A stretch of 64,000 nucleotides of DNA from an uncultured Cohaesibacter sp. (lineage in GTDB: Bacteria > Pseudomonadota > Alphaproteobacteria > Rhizobiales > Cohaesibacteraceae). Of this stretch, positions 17,568-27,082 are shown one piece after another. Each line of letters begins with the position of its first letter. Position 1 is the first letter of the stretch. The stretch covers positions 1,862,001 to 1,926,000 of the forward strand of contig NZ_OY821667.1 of the NCBI RefSeq assembly GCF_963682185.1, in the 5' to 3' direction. A program made the translations under genes and the position numbers. The notes under the pieces were generated by a model. The model ran no database searches and had not been told where the DNA came from. It worked only from the letters and a program-made list of their open reading frames with translations.

Positions 17568-18146
17568 ATGGTTCGTCTCAACAAAATCTACACGCGTACA
17601 GGTGACAAGGGAACAACCATGCTGGGCACAGGCGAGCGCCGCGCCAAGCACGATTTGCGCGTTGAAGCCTACGGAACAGTTGACGAAACAAACTCGATTG
17701 TTGGCCTCGCCCGATTGGAAACGACAGACAGCCCGGAACTGGATCTGATGCTTTCCCAGATTCAGAACGACCTGTTTGATCTGGGCGCCGATCTGTGCAC
17801 GCCAGACAGCGGCGAAAAGCTCGATTATGAACCGCTGCGCATCATTGCCAGTCAGGTCGAGCGCCTTGAAAAGCAGATTGACCACTTGAATGCAGATCTG
17901 GAACCCTTGAAGAGCTTCATTCTGCCCGGCGGCGCCAGAGCATCGGCCTATCTGCACTATGCCCGCACGGTTTCGCGCCGCGCCGAGCGTCTGGTAACAG
18001 CCCTTGCCGCAGAGGAAAGCGAACCCGTATCCGCTGAGGCCATTCAATATCTTAACCGGCTTTCCGACTTCTTCTTCGTTGCGGCTCGCTGGGCCAATGA
18101 CAAGGGCACCGCAGATGTGCTCTGGGTTCCCGGCCAGAATCGTTAA
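17568..18146 (+). CDS. Cob(I)yrinic acid a,c-diamide adenosyltransferase, PduO type
   Basis: A 192-residue ATP:cob(I)alamin adenosyltransferase that makes adenosylcobalamin, the cofactor of ethylmalonyl-CoA mutase and methylmalonyl-CoA mutase. The N-terminal ATP-binding motif is RIYTRTGDKGTT-like (KIYTRTGDKGTTMLG). Further family motifs are YGTVDETNSIVGLAR and, at the C-terminus, ILPGGARASAYLHYARTVSRRAER followed by LNRLSDFFFVAARW. Length and motif order are canonical. It is followed by the rhomboid gene after 63 bp, and the operon may continue towards etfBA. Confidence 0.94.
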   Translation: MVRLNKIYTRTGDKGTTMLGTGERRAKHDLRVEAYGTVDETNSIVGLARLETTDSPELDLMLSQIQNDLFDLGADLCTPDSGEKLDYEPLRIIASQVERLEKQIDHLNADLEPLKSFILPGGARASAYLHYARTVSRRAERLVTALAAEESEPVSAEAIQYLNRLSDFFFVAARWANDKGTADVLWVPGQNR

Positions 18147-18209
18147 GAGACCAGAGCTGAGCCTGAGCACGACACACCAAAGAAACAGGCCAACGGAGGC
18201 ACGCTGAGC

Positions 18210-18899
18210 ATGTTCATACCCTTGCATGACAGGAATGCCCTGCATTATGTCCGCTGGCAATATGTCACGCTCGGCCTCATCCTTGCCAATTGTCTGGTTT
18301 TCCTGATCAGTGGCGGCGCAGACGACGGACAAACCCTGCAAAGATTTGCAGTGTCCTATGGTCTCATTCCGGGTAGCCTGATTTGGCAATCTCCAGACCT
18401 GCTCGGGCCAGCCTCTGGTATGCATTGGACCACATTCATCTCCTACGCCTTTCTGCATGGCGGCTGGATGCATCTCATAGGCAACATGGCCTTTCTCTGG
18501 GTCTTTGGCGACAATATCGAAGACGCGATGGGGCATGTCCGCTTTCTCGTCTTCTATTGCCTTTGCGCCGCAGGGGCAGCCCTGCTGCATGCTCTGGCCA
18601 ACTGGGGCTCGCCGGTGCCGCTCATCGGAGCCTCGGGCGCGACAGCGGGCATTATCGCCGCCTATCTAATGCTGCATCCCGATGTGCGCGTCTGGATCCT
18701 GATCCTTGGCCGCATACCCCTTCCAATTCCCGCCATTTACTGCCTTGGTGCCTGGCTCGGGCTGCAACTTTTCAACTCCCTGACCAGCACGGAAGACACC
18801 GTCGCATGGTGGGCCCATGTGGGCGGAGCGATTACCGGGGCCATTCTTATCCCCTTTATGAAGCGAAAAACGGTCCCCCTGTTCCAACGCGCTACGTGA
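18210..18899 (+). CDS. Rhomboid-family intramembrane serine protease
   Basis: A 229-residue protein with six membrane helices. The catalytic serine lies in GASGATAG (near residue 136) and the catalytic histidine in WWAHVGGAITG (near residue 199). The L1 loop motif WTTFISYAFLHGGWMHLIGNMAFLW, with HxxxxHxxxN-type residues, precedes them. All elements of an active rhomboid are present. Substrate unknown. Its place between the adenosyltransferase and etfB follows an arrangement I recall from other Hyphomicrobiales. Confidence 0.92.
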   Translation: MFIPLHDRNALHYVRWQYVTLGLILANCLVFLISGGADDGQTLQRFAVSYGLIPGSLIWQSPDLLGPASGMHWTTFISYAFLHGGWMHLIGNMAFLWVFGDNIEDAMGHVRFLVFYCLCAAGAALLHALANWGSPVPLIGASGATAGIIAAYLMLHPDVRVWILILGRIPLPIPAIYCLGAWLGLQLFNSLTSTEDTVAWWAHVGGAITGAILIPFMKRKTVPLFQRAT

Positions 18900-18921
18900 A
18901 ACTACCCAAAGGTTGAAGGCC

Positions 18922-19080
18922 ATGACAGAAACTCATGCGTCTCAGACTGACGGATTGTTGACAGGCCCAAACGCTGCCATTACCGTCCTCCCCGATCAGG
19001 AACAAAACAATGAAGCCGCTGATATTGGATGGTCTTTTCCAAATGATGTCAGCCAAATAATATCTGTGATCAATTTCTGA
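18922..19080 (+). CDS. Possible small ORF, 52 residues, function unknown
   Basis: An in-frame ATG 22 bp after the rhomboid stop codon, preceded by AAGGTTGAAGG, opens a 52-residue reading frame that ends at 19080. The product would be acidic, rich in Asn, Gln and Thr, without membrane helix or known motif. It could be a translated small protein or just chance. Its only support is the ribosome-binding site and position. Confidence 0.25.
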   Translation: MTETHASQTDGLLTGPNAAITVLPDQEQNNEAADIGWSFPNDVSQIISVINF

Positions 19081-19245
19081 AATCCCAAGACATCAGAAAT
19101 TGATCTCGTGGGCCTCAAACAGCAGGGACGGCACAACGGAGCATAAAGACTCCAGGCGCTCGCAGCGAGCCAAAGCCAGTTCTCTTGCACAACGCTCAAG
19201 TCAATTGAGCCGGCCTAATGCCGGTTCACATGGGAGAATTAATCC

Positions 19246-19995
19246 ATGAAGATCCTTGTACCCGTCAAGCGGGTTGTCGATTACAACGTCAAAATCCGCG
19301 TCAAGGCCGATGGCACTGGTGTCGATCTGGCCAATGTCAAAATGTCCATGAACCCGTTTGATGAAATTGCGGTAGAGGAAGCCGTTCGCCTGAAGGAAGC
19401 CGGCGTGGCCAGCGAGATCGTTGTTGTCTCCATCGGCGTGCAGCAGGCGCAGGAAACCCTGCGCACCGGTCTGGCCATGGGCGCCGACCGTGCCATCCTC
19501 ATCAAGACAGACGCCCCCATCGAACCACTGGGCGTTGCCAAGCTGCTCAAGGCCGTTGTTGAAGAAGAACAGCCCGGCATGGTCATCGTGGGCAAACAGG
19601 CCATTGACGATGATGCAAACCAGACCGGCCAGATGCTGTCCGCACTTCTTGGCTGGGGCCAGGGTGCTTTTGCTTCGGGCATCAAGGTTGAAGGCGATGT
19701 TGCCAGCGTGACGCGCGAAATCGACGGCGGCCTGCAGAATGTCACGATCAAGCTGCCTGCCGTAATGACCGCGGACCTGCGCCTCAACGAGCCGCGCTAT
19801 GCATCTCTGCCCAACATCATGAAGGCCAAAAAGAAGCCGCTTGAGACAAAGGACGCAGCTGACCTTGGCGTCGATATCGCACCGCGTCTTGAAGTGCTTT
19901 CCACCGCAGAGCCGGAAGCCCGCAAGGCAGGCATCAAGGTTGAAAGCGTGGCCGAACTGGTCGACAAACTGAAAAACGAAGCCAGCGTGCTTTAA
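19246..19995 (+). CDS. etfB: Electron transfer flavoprotein, beta subunit
   Basis: The AMP-binding small subunit (249 residues) of the heterodimeric ETF that collects electrons from acyl-CoA dehydrogenases. It opens with [20 protein letters not shown] and contains [17 protein letters not shown] and the AMP-binding [16 protein letters not shown]. The subfamily pattern is that of the beta-oxidation ETF rather than the nitrogen-fixation FixA. Partners in this window would be Mcd (12923) and GcdH (61918). etfA follows after 21 bp. Confidence 0.96.
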   Translation: MKILVPVKRVVDYNVKIRVKADGTGVDLANVKMSMNPFDEIAVEEAVRLKEAGVASEIVVVSIGVQQAQETLRTGLAMGADRAILIKTDAPIEPLGVAKLLKAVVEEEQPGMVIVGKQAIDDDANQTGQMLSALLGWGQGAFASGIKVEGDVASVTREIDGGLQNVTIKLPAVMTADLRLNEPRYASLPNIMKAKKKPLETKDAADLGVDIAPRLEVLSTAEPEARKAGIKVESVAELVDKLKNEASVL

Positions 19996-20016
19996 GGCAA
20001 AGCGAGGAGATAGATT

Positions 20017-20946
20017 ATGACAACCCTTCTGATTGCCGAACATAACAACGCGGCTTTGAATGATGCCACTGCAAAAGCCCTGACCGCAGCGCTCGAGCTG
20101 GGTGGTGACGTGGATATCCTGATTGCTGGCAAGGATTGCGCAGCTGCTGCTGAAGAAGCGGCCAAACTGAGCGGAGCGGCCAAAATTCTGGTTGCTGAAA
20201 GCGATGCCCTTGGCCACCATATTGCAGAAGCCCTGTCTGCTCAGGTCGTTGCCATGGCTGACGCATATGATGCAATCGTGGCTCCGGCCACTTCCGTGGG
20301 CAAGAACTTCATGCCGCGTGTCGCCGCTCTGCTCGACGTCATGCAGCTGTCCGAAATCACCAAGATTGTCTCGGCCGACACCTTCGAGCGCCCGACCTAT
20401 GCTGGCAATGCCATCCAGACCGTCAAAAGCGCCGACAGCAAGAAGGTCATGACGGTACGGACGGCCAATTTTGCAGCCGCAGCATCTGAAGGCTCTGCCC
20501 CAATCGAAAATGTTGCGGCAGCTGACGCGCCGGACACCACGACCTTCGTGAGCGAAGAGCTTTCCACATCGGATCGTCCCGAACTTGCAAGCGCCCGCGC
20601 CATCATCGCCGGGGGCCGTGGTCTGGCATCTGAAGAACAGTTCAACGGACTTCTGACCCCGATTGCCGACAAGCTGGGCGCAGCCATTGGTGCTTCACGC
20701 GCAGCTGTTGATGCTGGCTACGCACCGAACGACCTGCAGGTCGGCCAGACCGGCAAGGTGGTTGCTCCCGAGCTGTATATCGCAGCAGGCATCTCCGGTG
20801 CCATCCAGCATCTGGCAGGCATGAAGGATTCCAAGGTCATTGTTGCCATCAACAAGGATGAAGAAGCTCCGATCTTCCAGGTTGCCGATTATGGCATCGT
20901 GGGTGATCTGTTCGACATTTTGCCAGAGCTTGAAAAAGCCCTCTGA
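20017..20946 (+). CDS. etfA: Electron transfer flavoprotein, alpha subunit
   Basis: The FAD-binding subunit (309 residues) of ETF. The C-terminal FAD domain carries the hallmark [23 protein letters not shown] and [21 protein letters not shown]. The N-terminal domain is the ETF alpha/beta fold, beginning [10 protein letters not shown]. It passes electrons to ETF:quinone oxidoreductase, which is not in the window. It forms an operon with etfB and is followed by a clear terminator. Confidence 0.96.
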   Translation: MTTLLIAEHNNAALNDATAKALTAALELGGDVDILIAGKDCAAAAEEAAKLSGAAKILVAESDALGHHIAEALSAQVVAMADAYDAIVAPATSVGKNFMPRVAALLDVMQLSEITKIVSADTFERPTYAGNAIQTVKSADSKKVMTVRTANFAAAASEGSAPIENVAAADAPDTTTFVSEELSTSDRPELASARAIIAGGRGLASEEQFNGLLTPIADKLGAAIGASRAAVDAGYAPNDLQVGQTGKVVAPELYIAAGISGAIQHLAGMKDSKVIVAINKDEEAPIFQVADYGIVGDLFDILPELEKAL

Positions 20947-21297
20947 TCTTGCGCCGAATGGCCGTACCGATCTGGCGAAGCCGGTCGGATGACGAACCGG
21001 AACGCACCATCCCATTCATCCCGCGCTCTATAAGGAGTGCGGGATTTTTCATATCTGGCCTCACGGGACTGGCAAATTATCCCCATTGTTTGGCACAACT
21101 ATCAAACTTTGATCGTAGTTTTGTCGAGCAAAGGCGCTTAGCACTTGCTGCACACATTCCATGCATTCATTTGCATTTGCGAAGCAATGCACAATCTGCC
21201 AAACTTGCCCGACCATCTGGAGGCCATGCCCTGGGCATCTTCCAGCCGCCGTATCAACGAGCAGAGAACCATAGCAGAGCAATCGGTGAGCAGTGAA
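20947..21297. other. Intergenic region between etfA and hbd
   Basis: This 351-bp stretch holds the etfA terminator (21018-21049) and then a TGC-rich region (about 21140-21200) with TTGCTGCAC and TGCGAAGCAAT. The latter fits the TGC-N3-GCAAY pattern seen before ccr, mcd and phaB, though loosely. It should contain the promoter of the 3-hydroxybutyryl-CoA dehydrogenase gene. Confidence 0.45.
21018..21049 (+). terminator. Terminator of etfBA
   Basis: Eleven-base arms ATCCCGCGCTC and GAGTGCGGGAT (one G-T pair) with a six-base loop, ending in a run of five T. Confidence 0.85.
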
Positions 21298-22176
21298 ATG
21301 TCTGAAATCAAGAAAGTTGGTATCATTGGAGCCGGACAAATGGGCAGCGGCATTGCTCATGTCTGTGGTCTGTCTGGGTATGATGTGCTCCTGAATGACA
21401 TCAATCAGGAAAGACTCGATGAGGCCATTGCCGAAATCACCAGCAATCTCGAGCGACAGGTCACCAAGGGGCGCATTTCCGATGGGCAGAAACTGGCAGC
21501 GCTGGCCAGGGTCACCACAACGCTGGATTTGCAGACCATGGCTGATGTGGATCTGGTCATCGAGGCTGTCACCGAGCATGAGGAAACAAAGCGCAAGGTT
21601 CTTGCCTCCATCACGCCATTCCTCAAACCCGAAGCTCTGATAGCATCCAACAGCTCGTCCTATTCCATCACCCGCCTTGCGGCGGCCACCGACAGGGCAG
21701 AGCAGTTTATTGGCATGCATTTCATGCGCCCCGTGCCCGTCATGAAGCTGATCGAACTTGTGCGCGGCATAGCGACAGACGAGGCGACCTTCAGAACCTC
21801 GGAAAAATTCGTCGAGAGTCTGGGCAAAACCGTTGCCGTCTCGGAAGACTTCCCCGCCTTCATCGTCAATCGCATCCTGCTTCCCATGATCAATGAAGCC
21901 ATCTACACCCTGTATGAAGGGGTCGGCACGGTGGATGCTATCGATACCGCCATGCGGCTGGGGGCCAATCACCCGATGGGGCCACTGGAATTGGCCGACT
22001 TTATCGGACTGGATACCTGCCTGTCCGTCATGCAGGTGCTTTATGATGGATTGGCGGACAGCAAATATCGCCCCTGCCCGCTGCTGGTCAAATATGTCGA
22101 AGCCGGCTGGTTGGGTCGAAAAACACAGCGCGGCTTCTATGATTATCGCAGCGAGACCCCCATCCCGACGCGCTAG
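21298..22176 (+). CDS. 3-Hydroxybutyryl-CoA dehydrogenase
   Basis: A 292-residue NAD(P)-dependent dehydrogenase that interconverts acetoacetyl-CoA and (S)-3-hydroxybutyryl-CoA. The Rossmann motif is GIIGAGQMGSGIAHVC at 8-23. The HAD-family signature is DFPAFIVNRILLPMINEA, and the C-terminal domain contains GANHPMGPLELADFIGLD. The catalytic His lies in IGMHFMRPVP. The start at 21298 is chosen because it places the Rossmann strand directly after the Met; upstream codons look non-coding. It links C4-CoA metabolism to crotonyl-CoA, the Ccr substrate. Confidence 0.93.
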   Translation: MSEIKKVGIIGAGQMGSGIAHVCGLSGYDVLLNDINQERLDEAIAEITSNLERQVTKGRISDGQKLAALARVTTTLDLQTMADVDLVIEAVTEHEETKRKVLASITPFLKPEALIASNSSSYSITRLAAATDRAEQFIGMHFMRPVPVMKLIELVRGIATDEATFRTSEKFVESLGKTVAVSEDFPAFIVNRILLPMINEAIYTLYEGVGTVDAIDTAMRLGANHPMGPLELADFIGLDTCLSVMQVLYDGLADSKYRPCPLLVKYVEAGWLGRKTQRGFYDYRSETPIPTR

Positions 22177-22216
22177 GCTGTACCCAAGCGATCAGGCGCC
22201 CCCCCCATCGAACATC

Positions 22217-22245
22217 AAGCCAGCCCGGCATCTGGGCTGGCTTTT
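22217..22245 (+). terminator. Terminator after 3-hydroxybutyryl-CoA dehydrogenase
   Basis: Perfect ten-base stem AAGCCAGCCC/GGGCTGGCTT with a seven-base loop, followed by TTCTG. Confidence 0.8.
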
Positions 22246-22373
22246 CTGTACAGAAATATAGAAAAACACAGAAAACTATTTAAACACACTTTAACACAGT
22301 CTTAAGAGAGCTACCGGACAATTGGGGTAAGGCAAACCCTGAAACAGGAGTAACCCCAAAAGGAGAATACTCG

Positions 22374-22580
22374 ATGTCCAGCGTCGCTTCGTCCGGTGCG
22401 GCAATCGCCTACACCAACGCAGCCCAGACTAGCATGGATCTGGGTTCGACCCTTATGAAAATGGCCCACGATGCTGATAGCAACATGGCCAACACCCTTG
22501 ATGCCCTTGTCCAGAAAGGGATGCAAAATAGCGGCTCGGCTCCGCAAGGCATGGGCCAGGAAGTCAATATCAAGGCATAA
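22374..22580 (+). CDS. YjfB-like putative motility protein
   Basis: A 68-residue protein preceded by a strong AAAAGGAGAAT site. The pattern of a Ser/Ala-rich N-terminus, a central amphipathic segment (LGSTLMKMAHDADSNMANTLDALV) and a C-terminal GQEVNIKA resembles the short YjfB family annotated as putative motility proteins. The resemblance is by eye only. The upstream 190 bp are AT-rich and non-coding. No flagellar gene is adjacent. It could equally be a small unrelated helical protein. Confidence 0.5.
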   Translation: MSSVASSGAAIAYTNAAQTSMDLGSTLMKMAHDADSNMANTLDALVQKGMQNSGSAPQGMGQEVNIKA

Positions 22581-22655
22581 GGTCGCTCAAACACGCCCTG
22601 ACAGCAAAGCCGCGCAGCCATCCTCAAAGGCCTGCGCTGCTTTTCCCCACGTACC

Positions 22656-23288
22656 CTAGTTCGAGTCAACAATCGCTTTAACAAGTTCTTGCGCTTCTGC
22701 TGATGCCCAGGCAGCAGGGCCTGCCATATGCGCCAACGAGCAACCATCCTTGTTGATGATCAGCGTTGAGGGCATACCAAACGCCATGCCCTTTGAGCGC
22801 AGGGCCGGAAACATTCCCATTTTCTCATCATAATAAAGCGTCAGATGCTCGATGCCGATCTCATCGAAAAAGGCACGGGGCTTGTCTGGCGATTTGCGAT
22901 CGAGGCTCACCGTGACCACTTCAAAGTCATCCCCCCCGAGCGCAGCCTGTAGCCCATCAAGATCGGGCATCTCGTGACGACAGGGCGCGCACCAGGTCGC
23001 CCACAAATTGAGAAGCACCGTCTTGCCCTTGAAATCGGCAAGAGAAACAGCGCTGCCATCCTCGCGCTTGAACGCAAGTCCTGAGAAATCCACCGGATGC
23101 CCGCTGGTCTGGAGCGCCGCAATCGGCCCCTTGATCATGGGATCGATGACACCAATCTGCTGCTTGGCAGCAGGGCAGCTTTCTTGCGCGGAAACGGAGG
23201 GAGCCGCGATGGCAACAGCGCCGGAAAGGGCCATCAGAAAAAGCAGGCCAGCACGCAAGGGCCGGAATTTTTGAGCAAATGAAAGCAT
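22656..23288 (-). CDS. TlpA-family thiol-disulfide oxidoreductase
   Basis: A 210-residue exported protein. A hydrophobic signal segment (LRAGLLFLMALSGAVAIAAP) spans about residues 9-28. The thioredoxin-fold domain contains FKGKTVLLNLWATWCAPCRHEMPDL with the redox WCAPC pair. Such proteins reduce disulfides in the periplasm, for example for cytochrome c or cytochrome oxidase assembly. The start at 23288 (after AAGGGGAAACAGAA) gives a proper signal peptide. It is divergent from argH, an arrangement I recall as common in related genomes. Confidence 0.9.
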   Translation of the reverse strand: MLSFAQKFRPLRAGLLFLMALSGAVAIAAPSVSAQESCPAAKQQIGVIDPMIKGPIAALQTSGHPVDFSGLAFKREDGSAVSLADFKGKTVLLNLWATWCAPCRHEMPDLDGLQAALGGDDFEVVTVSLDRKSPDKPRAFFDEIGIEHLTLYYDEKMGMFPALRSKGMAFGMPSTLIINKDGCSLAHMAGPAAWASAEAQELVKAIVDSN

Positions 23289-23448
23289 TTCTGTTTCCCC
23301 TTCTTCAATCAAGACCCCCGCCGAAGACGGGAAATCATCACAATGAGCCACAAGTGAACGATCTTTCCTCAGTATTGGCGCTGACAGTCCCATTTTGTTA
23401 TGGCATAAAGCAACACGACTTACCGATCTGATCAATGGAATAAGCATC

Positions 23449-24849
23449 ATGAGTAATAAAATGTGGGGCGGCCGCTTCTCCGAAGGTCCGGACGCCATTA
23501 TGGAAGAAATCAATGCTTCCATCGATTTCGATAAAAAACTCTACTCCCAGGACATTGCCGGATCCAAAGCGCATGTGCGCATGTTGGCCAAGCAGGAAAT
23601 CGTGCCTGCCGATGATGCCAAAGCCATTGAACAAGGTCTAGACACAATCGCTGGAGAAATTGAGGCAGGGGACTTCACTTTTTCGCGCGCGCTGGAAGAC
23701 ATTCACATGAATGTGGAAAGCCGCCTTTCAGACCTCATCGGCCCCAATGCCGGACGGCTCCATACAGCCCGCTCGCGCAATGATCAGGTAGCCACCGACT
23801 TCCGCCTCTGGGTACGCGACACCCTCGATACCCTTGATGGCCAGCTGCTCGAGCTACAGAGCACTTTTGCAAGCAAGGCAGAAGAGTTCGCCAATGCCGT
23901 CATGCCAGGCTTCACCCATCTTCAGAGCGCCCAGCCAGTGACCTTCGGCCACCATATGATGGCCTATGTGGAAATGCTCTCCCGTGACAGGGGCCGGGTG
24001 CAGGATGCCCGCAAGCGCATGAATGAATGCCCACTGGGCTCTGCCGCATTGGCTGGCACCTCCTTCCCGATCGACCGTCACATGACGGCTGAAGCCCTTG
24101 GCTTTGACCGCCCGACCGCCAACTCTCTGGACGGGGTTTCTGATCGTGATTTTGCTCTTGAAGCACTGTCTGCCGCCTCCATCTGCGCCATGCATCTTTC
24201 GCGCTTTGCTGAAGAGCTGGTCATCTGGTCCTCAGCCCAGTTCCGCTTCGTGAAGCTTTCGGACAAATTCTCCACCGGCTCTTCCATCATGCCGCAGAAG
24301 CGCAATCCGGACGCAGCCGAGCTGGTCCGCGCCAAATCCGGCCGCATCATCGGTGCGCTCAATGCCCTGTTGATCGTCATGAAAGGCCTGCCGCTTGCTT
24401 ATTCCAAGGACATGCAGGAAGACAAGGAACAGGTCTTCGACGCCTTGCAGAATCTGTCCCTGTGTGTCGCAGCCATGACCGGCATGGTTGCGGATCTGGA
24501 ACCCAATGTGAAAGAGCTGAAAAAGGCCGCTGGCTCTGGCTATTCCACCGCCACGGATCTGGCCGACTGGCTCGTGCGGACACTGGGCATGCCCTTCCGC
24601 AACGCTCATCATGTCACCGGCAGCCTTGTTGCCATGGCCGCTGAGCGCAATATCGAGCTGCACAAGCTTAGCCTCGAAGACATGCAGACGGTCGAGCCGA
24701 CCATCACCGAAGATGTATTCTCCGTGCTCTCGGTCGACAAATCCGTCCGCAGTCGCGTCTCTTTTGGGGGCACCGCCCCGGCCAATGTCAAAAAACAGGC
24801 AAAAAGCTGGCTGAAAAAGCTTGAAAAAGAAAAAGCAGCCAAGCAATAG
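23449..24849 (+). CDS. argH: Argininosuccinate lyase
   Basis: Catalyses the last step of arginine synthesis, splitting argininosuccinate into arginine and fumarate. The 466-residue protein has the fumarase/aspartase superfamily signature [12 protein letters not shown] near residue 283. The N-terminal [21 protein letters not shown] and the [13 protein letters not shown] region are typical. The start at 23449 places [10 protein letters not shown] at the N-terminus as in other ArgH proteins. The order argH, lptM, lysA is a widely shared arrangement in proteobacteria. Confidence 0.97.
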   Translation: MSNKMWGGRFSEGPDAIMEEINASIDFDKKLYSQDIAGSKAHVRMLAKQEIVPADDAKAIEQGLDTIAGEIEAGDFTFSRALEDIHMNVESRLSDLIGPNAGRLHTARSRNDQVATDFRLWVRDTLDTLDGQLLELQSTFASKAEEFANAVMPGFTHLQSAQPVTFGHHMMAYVEMLSRDRGRVQDARKRMNECPLGSAALAGTSFPIDRHMTAEALGFDRPTANSLDGVSDRDFALEALSAASICAMHLSRFAEELVIWSSAQFRFVKLSDKFSTGSSIMPQKRNPDAAELVRAKSGRIIGALNALLIVMKGLPLAYSKDMQEDKEQVFDALQNLSLCVAAMTGMVADLEPNVKELKKAAGSGYSTATDLADWLVRTLGMPFRNAHHVTGSLVAMAAERNIELHKLSLEDMQTVEPTITEDVFSVLSVDKSVRSRVSFGGTAPANVKKQAKSWLKKLEKEKAAKQ

Positions 24850-24953
24850 TCAACAGTGACAAACAGGCCGGAGCCAGCAAGGCCCGGCCTTGTTCACGGT
24901 GCGCCGACCTCCGCCACCATTCAGACCATGCGAAGAAAAAGGGATATCAAGCG

Positions 24954-25202
24954 ATGGCTCATGGCATTTTTTCAAAGTCCGTCGTCAAAACCGCCGCAAC
25001 CGGCCTCATCGCATTGGGCATGGTGGCCAGCCTAGCCGCCTGTGGCGTGCGCGGACCACTGCAGGCCCCGTCAGCCAACACCAATGCACAAAGCACCATC
25101 AAGGATCCGGTGGCAAGCGAAGGAGCCGTTGACGAGCAAGAGCCTCAGGCCACCCCGACGAAGACGGCCAATGACAGCTTCTTCCTCGACCCTCTGCTCT
25201 AG
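24954..25202 (+). CDS. lptM: LptM-like small lipoprotein
   Basis: An 82-residue predicted lipoprotein. A hydrophobic segment ends in the lipobox LAAC, directly followed by GVRGPLQAP, matching the CGxxGPLxxP pattern of YifL/LptM. In E. coli LptM assists assembly of the LPS translocon LptD-LptE. The rest of the protein is acidic, low complexity and probably disordered. The position between argH and lysA supports the call. Confidence 0.82.
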   Translation: MAHGIFSKSVVKTAATGLIALGMVASLAACGVRGPLQAPSANTNAQSTIKDPVASEGAVDEQEPQATPTKTANDSFFLDPLL

Positions 25203-25313
25203 GACCAGCCTTACGGTACGGCCCTCCGGCGCCCGGAATCGAAACCATGCCCCCTCGTCTGCCGCGCAAAAGCGTGTGCTTTCGACTGAAGAGCCAAAAG
25301 AAAAGAGATAGCC

Positions 25314-26585
25314 ATGCACCATTTCGATTATATCGACGGCGTCATGCATGCCGAAGGCGTTTCCATTCCGGATATCGCCAAGCAAGTCGGCACCCCTTTC
25401 TATGTCTATTCCACCGCCACGCTCGAACGCCATTACAAGGTGTTTTCCGAGGCTTTTAGTGATGTGGACTCCATGCTCTGCTACGCCATGAAGGCCAACT
25501 CCAATCAGGCTGTGCTGAAGGTGCTCGCACGCCTTGGCGCTGGTGCCGACGTTGTTTCTGAAGGGGAAATGCGGCGCGCTCTGGCCGCAGGCATTCCCGC
25601 TTCCAAAATCCTCTTCTCCGGCGTAGGCAAAACCCGCCGCGAGCTGACCTTTGCGCTGGAACAGGACATTCTCTGCTTCAATGTCGAATCCGAGCCCGAG
25701 CTTGAGCATTTGAGCAAGATCGCAGCAGAGCTTGGCAAAGAGGCACGCATTTCCTTGCGGATCAATCCAGATGTGGATGCAAAGACCCATGCCAAGATCG
25801 CGACCGGAAAATCGGAAAACAAATTCGGTATTCCCTGGAAGCGCGCCCGCGAGGTATATCAACGCGCCAACAGCCTGCCCGGCATCAAGGTCACCGGCAT
25901 CGACATGCATATCGGCAGCCAGATCACCCATCTGGAACCCTTTGATTCTGCATTCGAGCGCCTTGAAGATTTGGTCAAACAATTGCGCAGCGACGGCATC
26001 GAGATCGATCATGTGGATCTGGGGGGCGGTCTGGGCATTCCCTACCAGAACACCCAGTCGCCACCGCCTCTGCCGCGCGACTATGCAGAAACGGTCAAGA
26101 AGCATGTCAAGGATCTCGACTGCAAGGTCTATTTCGAACCCGGTCGCCTCATCGCAGGCAACGCGGGCGTGTTGGTCACCGAGGTCATTTATCGCAAGGA
26201 AGGGGAAGGCAAAACCTTCGTCATCGTCGATGGTGCCATGAATGATCTCATCCGGCCCACGCTCTATGAAGCATGGCACGAGGCCAAACCCGTAACCGAA
26301 CCATCCTACGACACCCCAGTCTCGAATGTGGACATTGTAGGACCCGTTTGTGAAACAGGAGATTTCCTGGCGCAGGATCGTCCCCTGCCTCATATGGATT
26401 CAGGCGATCTGGTGGCTATCATGTCAGCGGGAGCTTATGGCGCGGTGCAGGCCTGCACTTATAACAGCCGCCTGTTGGTGCCCGAAGTGCTGGTCAGTGG
26501 CGACAAGTGGCATGTCATCCGAGAACGCAAGAGCTATGACGCGTTGCTCGCGCTGGACAGTGTGCCAGACTGGCTGGAAGAATAG
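25314..26585 (+). CDS. lysA: Diaminopimelate decarboxylase
   Basis: A 423-residue PLP enzyme that forms lysine from meso-diaminopimelate. The PLP lysine lies in CYAMKANSN. Further family features are HIGSQI, the glycine-rich DLGGGLGIPY, EPGRLIAGNAG and the active-site GPVCETGDFLA. All catalytic elements are intact and length is standard. It is the last gene of the argH-lptM-lysA cluster and ends with a strong terminator. Confidence 0.97.
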   Translation: MHHFDYIDGVMHAEGVSIPDIAKQVGTPFYVYSTATLERHYKVFSEAFSDVDSMLCYAMKANSNQAVLKVLARLGAGADVVSEGEMRRALAAGIPASKILFSGVGKTRRELTFALEQDILCFNVESEPELEHLSKIAAELGKEARISLRINPDVDAKTHAKIATGKSENKFGIPWKRAREVYQRANSLPGIKVTGIDMHIGSQITHLEPFDSAFERLEDLVKQLRSDGIEIDHVDLGGGLGIPYQNTQSPPPLPRDYAETVKKHVKDLDCKVYFEPGRLIAGNAGVLVTEVIYRKEGEGKTFVIVDGAMNDLIRPTLYEAWHEAKPVTEPSYDTPVSNVDIVGPVCETGDFLAQDRPLPHMDSGDLVAIMSAGAYGAVQACTYNSRLLVPEVLVSGDKWHVIRERKSYDALLALDSVPDWLEE

Positions 26586-26605
26586 TCCGACCGATAGCTG
26601 AATGT

Positions 26606-26637
26606 AAAAAGGGATGGCAAATGCCATCCCTTTTTTT
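26606..26637 (+). terminator. Terminator of the argH-lptM-lysA cluster
   Basis: Stem AAAAAGGGATGGCA/TGCCATCCCTTTTT with a two-base centre, followed by further T. It may also end the convergent cpdR transcript. Confidence 0.9.
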
Positions 26638-26671
26638 AAACGCTTGTCATAAGCTCCAGGCGGAAACCATC

Positions 26672-27082
26672 TTATCCATACATCGCACGCGACATGGAAA
26701 CCGGACCAAGAGACGCCTCTCCAGACAGGGCCTCTCTTACGGCACGGCGAATTTCTGCCAGAGAAAAGGGTTTTGACACCACATCATGCACAATAGCAGC
26801 GAGGCTATCACAGCGCTCGCGCTGATCGGCAAATCCGGTCATCATAAGGATGGTCATTTCCGGCCAGCTGGTTGCGGCAGACTTGGCCAGTTCAATGCCA
26901 TCCATTTCGGGCATCTTGATATCAGTCAGAAGCAGATCAAAAGACCCTCCATGCTCAGCAAGAAGATCCATAGCATCTGTTCCGTCTTCAGCGGTTTTGA
27001 CGTCATGCCCGTCCATCATCAATGCCCGCTGAACAAACATGCGAACCCCGTCGTCATCTTCGGTAAGAAGAATTCGGGCCAT
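26672..27082 (-). CDS. cpdR: Single-domain response regulator CpdR
   Basis: A 136-residue stand-alone receiver. It opens MARILLTEDDDGVRMFVQRAL, with the acidic cluster, has the phospho-acceptor Asp in LLTDIKMPEMDG, Thr in MMTGFADQRER and Lys in VVSKPFS. The wording closely follows rhizobial CpdR. In Caulobacter and rhizobia the unphosphorylated form helps deliver cell-cycle proteins to ClpXP and is controlled by the CckA-ChpT relay. A 15-residue C-terminal tail follows the receiver fold. Confidence 0.9.
   Translation of the reverse strand: MARILLTEDDDGVRMFVQRALMMDGHDVKTAEDGTDAMDLLAEHGGSFDLLLTDIKMPEMDGIELAKSAATSWPEMTILMMTGFADQRERCDSLAAIVHDVVSKPFSLAEIRRAVREALSGEASLGPVSMSRAMYG

Noticed and set aside
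17505-18590. A 361-codon open frame on the minus strand opposite the adenosyltransferase and rhomboid genes
   Set aside because: Both plus-strand genes show catalytic motifs; the antisense frame shows none.
19201-20220. A 339-codon open frame on the minus strand opposite etfB
   Set aside because: etfB and etfA on the plus strand are unmistakable; the antisense product has no recognisable feature.
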